Under the pieces are notes generated by a model. That model did not search any database. It was not told where the DNA came from and saw only the letters and a list, made by a program, of their open reading frames with translations. Shown here one piece after another: positions 33,866-44,400 of a stretch of DNA of 64,000 bases. The stretch's first letter is position 1. Every line of letters begins with the position of its first letter. This stretch comes from Monocercomonoides exilis (lineage: Eukaryota; Preaxostyla; Oxymonadida; Polymastigidae). The translations under genes were made by a program, and so were the position numbers. The DNA lies in the NCBI GenBank assembly GCA_001643675.2, contig LSRY02000042.1, positions 620,501 to 684,500 of the forward strand. The letters run 5' to 3'.

Positions 33866-34891
33866 GGTTAATTTTTTTAAATATTGTCAAAAAATCAATA
33901 TGCAAATGAGAGATTTCAACAAATATAAATACATAAAAATGTGTTCAAAAAAAGATAAAAAGGGACAAAACACAATCTCAATTTGTTTCTTTTGATTAGC
34001 TAATTTGCATGATGCATTGATCAATTAACGATTCAAAAGAATTCGCGTTGAAAACTTCAAATAAAGATGAAAATTTTAAATTATGGGATTGATCAAATAA
34101 TGCTTTTCGATGAAATTCTTGTTAAATAATCAAAATACTATTCCACAAAAAAGTGCTATTTTTTTGTTATTCATTTCTATTTTGTTGAATAGAAAAAAAT
34201 CATTAAATCGAAAGAGGTATTTTTTCACACTTATTCACCGCATTTAGTAATTATTCCTTTTTTATTATTTTCATTGAGAAATCAAAACTTTTTCCATCAA
34301 TTTTGCGAAAGCTTGTTAACCATCAATGATCTTTAATGTTCTTTTTTCAGTTGCAATTTTAACTGAAATTGTTTTGAATGGTTAATTTGAGAAAATTCGA
34401 AGACAGAAACAGACCTAATATGGTGCAAAATTTTTTCCTTCAGGAATTTTCACAGAAAAATTTTGCACTTTTGATAACTTTTTGTGAAAAAAAAATTCAT
34501 TGAAAATAAGAACAACTTTTGTATTAGGCGTGAGTTCATAAAATATTTCGTTATTGTTTCAATGATGAATGTTTTCACATATGAAATAATAACTTATTTT
34601 GAAATCTGATAAAAATGCAAAAAATTATGAGCAAAACATATATTTTTTCATTCATGCAAAAAAAAAAACCTGAAAGTCCCAATTTTCCCCCATATAATGA
34701 ATACAGATAACAAAGAAAAAATTCCTTTATTCAATTTTTGAAAACTTTTGAACTGAATCTTGATGTTTTAAATAATAATGTTGTTGCTTTTGAAATTGAT
34801 TTCCATGTTTGATTTCTGTTAGATTGTAACTTTCATGTTTTTGACGCTTTATCTTCAAATGGAATAATCAGCATTGTTTGGAATAATTCCG

Positions 34892-34954
<63 letters not shown>

Positions 34955-36438
34955 GGTTTTCCTCCTTATTGAATATTTATGTGACATGACAAGTTATAAA
35001 ATCCTTTGTCTGTGAAAAGAAAAAAAAGAATAATTTTTTTTATTTTATTGAAAATTAATAAAAATAAATAAAATCAAATAAATGAAATTAAAACAATATG
35101 AAACAAACGATATCGAAAACTTTTGAAGATTATATAAAGAGCTTTGGAAAAGATTTGTTGATTGCAATTTAAATATTTGTCTTTTTCTCTTTTGTCATTG
35201 ACTGTAAGTGGCTGTCAGTGATGGTGAATGACAAATTGCGACAAAAAAGTGCTTCAACTGATATTTCCTATCAAAAAAAATGTTAGGAACTTTATCATAT
35301 TAATTTGTAATATTATTTTTAAAAAATAATAAGAATTGTTGAATGTCGATTTTCAGATTGATTGTTTATGTTATTAAGAATTGTGAATTCGTTATGAAAA
35401 ACCATTTTTGACAAATTAAAAATATGGTTCATTATTTTTGAAATCATAACTTTTTTCGGGGTGTTAATTTTTCAAAGAATGAATGCCTTTGGGAAGAAAT
35501 TTTGAATTCAAATGCTAAAATTATCACAACTGTTTCAAAAACAGATGCATAATCTGAAATTAAAATAAAGAGTTCTTGAATATGTCCGTTCGCTTTTCAC
35601 CGTGCATTTGAAGATATTCAAAAAATTTTTCTTTCAAAAAATTTTGAATAAATATATATGATATGGGACAAAATTTTTGATTTCAGGCATTTTCATAGAA
35701 AAATCATGCACTTTTGATAAGCGTTTTGTAAACAAAAAATCCAATAAAAATGGGTTCATTTTTTGACATACATGGAATGTCACAAAACTTTTCTAATAAC
35801 AACTTTTATGGCTTTTTGCTGTAAAGAAAAACCAATTTATTTTGAAATCTGAGAATGATTGATAAAGTTATGAGTGAATCAATTTTTTTATGCTTTGTGC
35901 AAAAAAAAGCTTGAAAGTCAATATTTTCCCCCTTATCAAAAATTATCACACAGTCATTAAAAGCTTATGATAAAATCTTTAAGAAAAAAAGAGAAAATAT
36001 ATCTTTTAGGTTTTCATTTGGAAAAAGATGGTTTATCTTTTGTCAATGTGTTTATTAGGGTTGTATTTAACGAAAACTTTTAATTAGATCAACTGATTAG
36101 GGTTTTTTATTTAAAGAAAGGAAGATTTCTAAATAAAAATTTATATTGGTTTTTGAAAAAAGGTTTTCTCAGCTTTGAATCACTGTTATCAGAAAATCAC
36201 TTTCGAAATATCATAATTGAATCAATTAATAATTGTACAAATAAATAAAAATATATTAATTGATTTTTTTTTTCGGTCGTTATCTGCCCACTTACCAAAT
36301 ACAATAATTATAATAGGATATTATTTTGAATCTCCTCCTTTCATTAAAAAATTATCCGATAATCTTAATCATGGGTTGATCATAACCTAATTTGGAAGAA
36401 TAAAACACCAAATCAGTCTTTGATTGAACTAATCAAAA
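33866..36438. repeat. Repeat-rich intergenic region with 61-bp poly-A
   Basis: Two further copies of the dispersed repeat lie here. One is at about 34420-34700 (ends aaagtcccaattttccccca). The other is at about 35400-35940, with module TTTTTGAAATCATAACTTTT at about 35437 and the second module inverted at 35850-35935. Between them is an uninterrupted run of 61 A residues at 34892-34952. No reading frame is supported. The last 100 bp before 36439 should hold the phosphoglycerate kinase promoter, but no element can be named. Confidence 0.6.
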
Positions 36439-37644
36439 ATGACATCTCGCAAGCTCTTTTACAAGAATGCCGATCTCAAGGATCAGACCATCGTTATGCG
36501 TGTGGACTTTAACGTGCCACTGAAGGCAGATGGAACAGTTGACGATCCCGCACGTATTCATGCAGCTATTCCCACCATCAAGCACATTTTGTCAGTTGAG
36601 GGAACAAAGCTGATTCTTATGTCACATCTTGGTCGCCCAGATGGAAAAGTTAAGCCAGAGATGTCACTGCGCCCCGTTCTTCCAGTGTTGGAAAAAGAAT
36701 TGGAAGGAAAATATGTTGTCAAATTCAGCCCTGATTGCCAAAAAGCAGAAGCTGATGTTGCAAGCCTGAATGTACATGAAATCCTTCTTTTGGAAAATCT
36801 TCGCTTCTACGCTGCTGAAGAGAAGAACGTTGCCGAGTTCGCTCAGAAACTCGCATCATACGGAACATTCTATATCAACGATGCCTTCGGAACAGCTCAT
36901 CGTGCTCATGCTTCAACTGAAGGTATCACCAAATACTTCCCAGGAAAATGCGCATGCGGTGAATTGATGGGATTGGAAGTTAAATTCCTTGATGGAGCAA
37001 CTTCAAATCCAGTCCGCCCATTTGTTGGAATTCTTGGTGGAGCAAAGATCTCTGACAAATTGAATGTTGTCAGAAATCTCGTCCAGAAAGTTGACAAACT
37101 TATCATTGGTGGAGGTATGGCTTACACCTTCATCCGCGCCCAAGGAAAAGAGGTCGGAATGTCTCTCATGCAAGCTGATAAACTCCGCATGTGCGCTGAT
37201 CTGTTGAAGGAATACGGAGACAAGATTGTTCTTCCAATTGATGCTATGTGCTGCGAGAAAGTTGACTTCAAAGGCCGCAAATGCTCTGAACCAGTCCCTC
37301 ATTCAATGGATGACATTCCAAGCAACATGGAATGCGTTGATATTGGTCCAAAAACAATGGAACTCTTCACTGACATCCTTCGCACAGCTAAAACCGTTGT
37401 CTGGAACGGACCAATGGGTGTGTTCGAGATTGAGGAATTGTCAAGAGGTACCTTCCACATTGCAAAAGTTCTTGCTGACATCACAAAGGAAGGAGCAATC
37501 ACCATTGTTGGAGGAGGTGACTCAGCATCAGCTGTCTTGAAGAGCGGTGTTGCTGTGTCCCACGTTTCAACAGGAGGAGGAGCTTCACTCGAATTGTTGG
37601 AAGGAAAGAAACTTCCAGGTGTTGAAGCTCTTACTGATGCATAA
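36439..37644 (+). CDS. Phosphoglycerate kinase
   Basis: Makes ATP and 3-phosphoglycerate from 1,3-bisphosphoglycerate and ADP in cytosolic glycolysis. The frame is intact and intronless at 401 residues, the usual length. Family motifs occur in order: VMRVDFNVPLK, SHLGRPDGKVKPEMSLRPV, LLENLRFYAAEEKN, NDAFGTAHRAHASTEG, VGILGGAKISDKLNVVRNLV, VLPIDAMC, VVWNGPMGVFE and the nucleotide-binding TIVGGGDSASAV...STGGGASLELLEGK. There is no targeting extension, so the enzyme is cytosolic. The gene is visibly richer in G and C and in codons such as CGC, ATC and TTC than its neighbours, which suggests high expression. All glutamines are CAA or CAG and the gene ends in TAA, showing that the standard code is in use. 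Confidence 0.98.
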   Translation: MTSRKLFYKNADLKDQTIVMRVDFNVPLKADGTVDDPARIHAAIPTIKHILSVEGTKLILMSHLGRPDGKVKPEMSLRPVLPVLEKELEGKYVVKFSPDCQKAEADVASLNVHEILLLENLRFYAAEEKNVAEFAQKLASYGTFYINDAFGTAHRAHASTEGITKYFPGKCACGELMGLEVKFLDGATSNPVRPFVGILGGAKISDKLNVVRNLVQKVDKLIIGGGMAYTFIRAQGKEVGMSLMQADKLRMCADLLKEYGDKIVLPIDAMCCEKVDFKGRKCSEPVPHSMDDIPSNMECVDIGPKTMELFTDILRTAKTVVWNGPMGVFEIEELSRGTFHIAKVLADITKEGAITIVGGGDSASAVLKSGVAVSHVSTGGGASLELLEGKKLPGVEALTDA

Positions 37645-38413
37645 GAAAATGAAGTAGCTTTAGGTTTGTTACATAATTAAAAATATGTATATTTTTATAT
37701 TTTTGAGAGAAATGATAAAAGTGAAAGAAAAAAAAATGAAATGAAAAAGATAAAAGAATGATGAACTATATCAATTGTCATCAAATTTATAAATTGTCTC
37801 AATGATGAAAACAAAATACACAAGGAAAGTTGATTCGAACCCACTTTCTCATGTCGAGAAATAACTTCATACCTCGTAGTATGAAGTCGTCTTAGAGACT
37901 GATTAACTTTAATTTATTCAATATTTTATTAATTATTTTATCTTTGGCAATATTTTCACAATTGATTATAATTTCTTTGTCCATTCCATTTTTTCTATAT
38001 GCTGCTTTTTATTTATCAGACTACCGATTTCTTCTTAAGCAGTAAATGAAGTAGTTATTTTTTGAAGTTTTTAATTTGCACTTATTCTATTGTCTCTATT
38101 TAACCTTTCACCAAATATATTAAGTACTTTGACAACAAGTTATGTAATGGAAATAAAGCATTTTTATTAAATCATTGTAATAAACATGTTATCAGAACAT
38201 AAAAGAATAAGAAAAATTAAAAGAAAAGAAATAAAAATGTTGAACAAAATAATAAAACTTTTGGATAACAATTAATATCACAAGATGAGATAGAATGATA
38301 ATATTTCATAATAACACAAAAGAAAATAAAACATAGTGAATAGCAACAATTCAATCAGCACATTTGAAGTTGTGTGAAATGAGCATCTATCCATTCTACG
38401 CTAAAGAAGGCTC
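37645..38413. other. Convergent intergenic region with a tRNA-like sequence
   Basis: AT-rich spacer between two convergent genes. The only structured part is the tRNA-like block at 37826-37910, listed separately. Confidence 0.5.
37826..37910 (-). other. tRNA-like (class II) remnant
   Basis: On the minus strand an 85-nt block carries GTGGGTTCGAATC, a perfect 5' half of a T-arm/B-box. It also has an A-box-like CTCTAAGAC, a hairpin where a long variable arm would be (tttctcgacatgagaaa) and pairing ends (AAAGTT...AACTTT). The T-stem does not close, and the central hairpin is a 9-bp stem with a 6-nt loop, not a 7-nt anticodon loop. It is therefore not a working tRNA; a decayed tRNA-Leu/Ser or a tRNA-derived repeat is possible. 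Confidence 0.3.
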
Positions 38414-41400
38414 TCATTTCTGTTTAATAATTGCTTTTGGAACATAACCAGATTTGCCATCATTTTTGACAACATAAAACCATCCGTCTTGATTCTCATT
38501 GATAAACATCACATTTTCTCCCTTTTGCACACTCACGTCGCTGTTGCTCTTTGCTGTGTAGTCAGAAAGCGCCTAAAATGGAGTATTGATTTATCATTTA
38601 ATTTGATTTCAGTTTTTCATTTTAGAAAATTATTTGTAATAAAATAAATAATCAACGTAAAAATTTCAAATGAAAAAAAATATTGCATTAAATAAAGTGA
38701 ATCAAACCTGTCCGTTCACAAGCTCTGCATATTCATCCTCTTCGTCGTCGTCTTCTTCTGGTTCCTGTTTGCTTTTGCTTTCTTTTTCGCGCTTTTCCTT
38801 TTCCATTTTCTCTCTTTTCTCTCTCTCTTCTTTCTCCTTCTGTTCTTTTGCTTTCCTCTCCTTCTCTTCTCTTTCTCTCTTCTCCATCTCCTCCTTCTCC
38901 TTTTTGTCTCTCGAACTCTTAAACAACCCTCCCTTCTCTTTCTTTGCTCCTCTCCTTCTTTCCATCTGCCTTTTTGCCTCCATCCTTCTCTCTGCCTCAA
39001 TCCAACATGCTGAAATAAGAAAGGCAGCTTCTGTTTCTTGTTCAACAAGCTCCTTTTTCAGGCTCTCCATCACCCTTTTCGAACTCACTCTCCGTTTGTA
39101 GTCCTTCCACGTTGCACAAATCAATTGCACCCCCCGCTTTTGCCACATCTCCCTTTCAGCTTGCTCTTTCTCTCTCTTTTCCTTCTCCTCTGCCTCTCTC
39201 TGCGCTTTCTTTCTCTTCTCCATTTCCGCTTTCGCCTTTTGTCTATTCTCGCGACTGCTCCACGCCAAAGATATCAGCGTGGCTGAATCCTGTTCGTCTC
39301 CTTCGTTCATCGACCTCCAATCTTGCATGTCGCTTTCGGCATCTTCGCGCACATTCTTCGCAGTCCACAGACGAGAGATCAATGCAGCAGCTGCTTTCAT
39401 TTTCTCTGTTGCTTCTTCCTGTTTCTGAGCAAATGCTATCGATGATGAAATCTTCTGTCTTTTGCCTTGCCATTTGTATGATATGAATTTGGCTGAATCA
39501 ATCTGCTTATTGCGTTCTTTTTCATTACGGCTTGTGAGTTCTTCCAAAGATGCTTGATAAGACAAATGGCTCATCCACTTCTTCATCATTTCTTCTGCTG
39601 CCTTTTGTTCTATTTGTGCTAGCATTTCTCTTCTTTGAAGAAGAACTGTTTTTCCATCATTTGCTTTTGCTCTTTCTGCCCACAATGAACAAATAAGATT
39701 AATTGACTCAATTTGCGTCTGCTTCCATTTTGATCGTCTTTCATTCAAATGATTCAATGCGCCAACTTCTTCATTATGATTTCTCCATTTTTGAGAGATG
39801 ATTCCTGCACTTTCTGCTTCTTTCTTTTCGTCTTCCTTTCTTTTCTCTTCCATCTCCATCTTAGCCTTCTCGACTGTCTTCATCTCTTTCCATTTTGTTG
39901 CGATTATTGCTGCTGACTCGATTTCAACTTGTTCATCCTTTTCTTTTCTCTGCTTCATTTCTTCGATTCCTTTTCTTCGCATTTCACAATTCTTCCATTC
40001 AGATGTAATAACAATTCCTTTATTCTTCTCTTCTTCTTCCCACTCATTTTTCCTTTGTTTCATTACCTTTTCTCCTTCTTTTCTTTTCTCCATATTTCCC
40101 CACCACATTAACATCATTTTTGAAGCTTCAATTTCTTTCTTTTCGTTTGCCATTCTTCTGCCTATGATTTCTTCTTTTGCATTTCTTCTTTGTATTTCAT
40201 TCCTCCAGTCTTTAGTTATTTGTGCAGCTTTATGCTTTTCCGCTTGATCTTCTTCGTCTCTTCTTCTTTCGAGTTCTTTGGCAGAATACCTTTGGATCAG
40301 CAAATTTGCATAGCGTTGACTCAACACACTGCCTGAATAGAATCTTCTTTCTTTGTCTTTGTCCAATTTCTGTTGTAACACAGATTGAGCAGAATGTCTT
40401 TGACTCATCTTCTTCCATTGATTTGACAGCAAAGCTGCTGATTGAGTTTCTGTCTCAAATAATTTGCTCTTATTTTGCTTTGTGATTTCTGCGGCTTTTC
40501 GTCTTTGTATCAAATTGTTCATTTGACAAGTTATAATTGAAGCTTGTGTTTTTTCTTCCGCTTTCACATTTTCTCTCTCCTTTTCCATTCCTTCTTCTCC
40601 TTTTCTTCTTTCGATTGCATTCATCCATTGCCTCCCGATAACTAATGCTGCTTCTTTTTCGATGTTATCATTTTCTTTTCTCTTTTCCGCAATAACTCTT
40701 TCAGAGTTAGTTCTCATGTTCATTCTTCCAATGTGCTTAGCAATCAACTTTGCTGATTCTAATTCCAATGCCATTAATTCTTCTCTCCTTTTCCTTGCGT
40801 TCTGTTCTGCTTTTCCTCTCAACTGAACATCACTCCATTTTTTGGAGATAAAATCAGCTGAATTCTCTTTCTCCTCCTCCCAACTGCCAACTTTATCAAC
40901 AAACATCACTTTTCTTGCCTTTTTCTTGAGTAACACATTTCTGTAGCTGTTTGATATGACTGCTGCCATTCTGCTTTCAAGTGCTTCATTTTCTTCCTTT
41001 TTGATGTTCATCGCATTTTTTGCATTATTTCGAGAAATGGTTGATTCCCACATTTGACTTATCATTATCGCTGATTGTTCACGTGCTTCATTGCCTTCAG
41101 ATACTCTTTCGAACAATATTTGCTTTGACTTCTGTCTTTGTTCTGTGTTCATCCAATGCTTGCTGATTAATGCTGCTTCTCTTATCTGCTTCTCAAAATC
41201 TTCTTTTCTTTTGCTTTCTGTCTGTTCTTTGGCATAATTGACATTCATCTTTCTTCTCCATGTCTCTGCAATTAATGATCCAACTTCTCTCTCTTTCTTT
41301 TCTTGCTGCATTCTCTTTCCATTCATCTCTTCTTGCGAACGAATCCGACTTATTCTTTTTGCCCAGATCTTCGAAATGATGAATGCAGACAGCAGCCTTT

Positions 41401-44400
41401 CTTCATCGTCCTTCTGCTCATTCAGATGCAAAGTGTCTAAGGCATCTCTTCGATCCATCACATTCAACCAGAATTCGCTTATTAGCAATGCTGACTCTCT
41501 TTGGTTGTCAATATATTTCTCTCTCAGTTGTTTCATCTCATTTTTAGCTTGTTCTCTTTGCAAGTAATTCTGCTGTTGTGATTTGATGAATTTTGCAGCT
41601 GATATTTCCTCTGAAAGAAGGGTGCCTGTTTGCTCCAGCATTCTTTCTTTTGCTTTGTTTCTGACAACTTTGTTTGAATATGCCTCACTTATGATCTTAG
41701 CAGCTTTCGCTTCTTCCTCTTTGTTCTGTTCTTTCTTCTTCAAATATTCTGTTTGAGATTTTTGTCTCAAAATTGCTTTTTTCATTGACTTTTCAATTAT
41801 GCTTACAGCGTTAATCTCTCGAAGCTCACATATTCTGCGTTCTGCTTCATTTCTTTGATTGACTCTTGCCCAATACTCACTCAACAATATAGCTGCTTTG
41901 CTAATTCTATCGTTGTATTCATTTCTTTTCTCTTCCAAATATTCTTTTGCCTTCTCACGATTCATTTTCCTCCTCCATCCATCAGATATAAGCAATCCTT
42001 GAGTGATTTCAATGATTTCCTGCTTCTCCCTTTCCTTTGTCATTCTCTCTCTTGACTTGTCACGTTCATTCTTTGCAGTCCAAATGCTGGAGATGAAATT
42101 TGCTGATTTTGCTTGAGTAATTCTGTCTTCTTCTTTCTTTTTGTTCATTTCCGATTGGCTGGATTGCCTTTCATTCATATTCACCCACCATTTCTCAATT
42201 AAAACAGCAGATTGAATAAGATTGTTGTTGTATTCTTGTTTGTGCTGCTCATAAACTTTCATTGCTTCGTCTCTCTTTGTCTTTTTAGCCCATCCAATTC
42301 CAATTTGCTTCGCTGAGGAGAATTCAGCTGCTGAATGATTGCCTGATTGCATCATTAACACTTCCTTTGCTTTGTTTCTGGAGATCCGGTTGACAAAAGA
42401 CTGATAAATTGTTCGAATAGCTTCAATTTCTTTGTTTTTCACTTCTTCCATCAGTTTTGTGTGAATGATTTGAGCTTTTAGTTTCTGTGTGAGTGAAATC
42501 CAGTGAGTTGAAATAAAAGCAGCAGAATTTTGCTCCTTTGAATTCTGTTCATTCTGCAAAGCTTCTAATTGTTGTTGTGCAAATTCTCTATTTGTCTTCC
42601 TCTGCCACATATTTGTTATATTCCATCCAGCATTTCTTTCTCTTTCTCCTTGTACCTTTGCTTTTCTTTGCAGTTGCTCATTCGATTGCATTCGTATTGT
42701 TGAGTTCATCCATTGCGATGAAATATAACTGGCTGATTCATTTCTGCTTATCCTATCACTTTCCTGCCTTTGTTGAATAACATTCTGACTGTTAATTCTA
42801 TCAACCATGTTTAATCTTCCTCTCATAATCAGTTTAGCAGATGATATTTGCTTCATTTCATCCTCTTTAATGTGCTTCTCCTTCATCTCCATCGCTACAT
42901 CTCTGTTTTCCTTCTTCCTCCATCCAACACAGATAATTGAAGCTGCGTGTATTTCTTCTGTCAAAAGCCCTGTTGACAGCTCAGTCACAGTCATCTTTGC
43001 TTTCTCTCTTGTTTTCATGTTGGAAAAGGCCAATTGAATCAACTTAGCTGCATTTCTTTCCTTTTCGTCTGCTTCCTTTTGCAATCTAATCAATTCGGAA
43101 CATGCAAAATTGCGTGTTTTTGCATTATTCAAAGCAAGAAGAAGGATATTTGCGGAATATTTCTCGTTTTCTTTCTGCTTTTCTCTTCTATTCCACATTT
43201 CTTTTTCAGATATTTCTCTTTGTTTGCTTTTCAACCAGTCGTTTATAACAAGACTTGCTGATTCTTTTTCTTTGTTCTCCCACTCAATTCTCAAATTGCT
43301 CATTTCTTTCTCAGAACTCCTTCTCTTCATCGTCAATCTCCAAAAATGAATGATTTTCTTTGTTTCTTCAATCTCTTCCTTTTGTAACACATCCATTCTT
43401 CTTCTCATTTCTTCTGTTGCTTCCAACCTGCACTTGAATTCCTTCAATTTGTTTGATACAATCAACGCTGAATTCTTTCTGTTTTCTTTATCTTCTTCTC
43501 TTCTCCTCTCAAATTCCTCTTTCTTTTTTTCTCTTTCCATTTTGTCTTCCCATTTCACAGAAATCTCTTTTGCTGCTTTTCTCTCTCTCATTTCATCACC
43601 CATGCTCAACTCTTCCTTCATCTGCATCGCTTCCTCTCTTTTCAGTTGATTTCTCCTTTGTTTTGTTATAAATTCAGCAGATTTCTCTTCTTTTATTTTG
43701 TTTTCTGCTTCTTTTTCTGCTTTCGCATGAATCGCTTTTCTCCTCTCAAACATTCTAACTAAAGAAAGAGAAACCAAAATGGACGAATTTATTTGTTTAG
43801 TTGTGTCTTCATCTTGTTTGTGCTTTATTTCATTCTGTGCATCCAATCGAGTTGAATACCCTTCCCATTTGCGAGAAATGACTTCTGCACTCTCTGCTTC
43901 TTTCTCTTCATTTGCCTTTCTCTTCTCTTCCATCATCATTCGAGAACATTCAACTGTCTTCATCTCTTTCCATTTCTTTGTTATTATCTCTGCTGATTCT
44001 TTTTCATCTTTTTCATTCTTTTCTTTCCTCATCTTCAGTTCTATTTCTGCTCTTCTTCTCATCTCACAATCCATCCATTTCATGTTGATAACACCTCCTT
44101 TTCTCCTCTCCTCTTCTTCCCATTCGTTTTTCTTCTCTTCCAAATTTCTTTCCCCTTCTCTTCTCTTTTCCATGTTCCCCCACCACAACACCATCAATTC
44201 CACTGCTTCTGCTTCAATCTTGACACATCCTGTTTTCTTTTGATACATCATATTCGAAGCATCTTTCTTGTCTTTGTAGTTTTGAAGAGCTTTTTGAATG
44301 ACTTCTGCTGCTTCTTTCTCTTCCTCCTGGTTTATTTTATTTCTGTTGTCATATTCTTCTTTGGACTGAGTAACCAACACGAAAAGATTCCATTGTTTTG

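Noticed and set aside
36439-37644. A variant code in which TAA/TAG encode Gln, as in some oxymonads
   Set aside because: The conserved genes contain no internal TAA or TAG, use CAA/CAG for Gln, and end with TAA, TAG or TGA where the family ends.
37826-37910. A functional tRNA-Leu or tRNA-Ser gene
   Set aside because: The T-stem does not pair and there is no 7-nt anticodon loop on a 5-bp stem.
38702-38710. End of the giant protein at the in-frame TGA at 38702
   Set aside because: The TGA lies inside a GTTTGA donor, and splicing adds a complete SH3 domain in phase.
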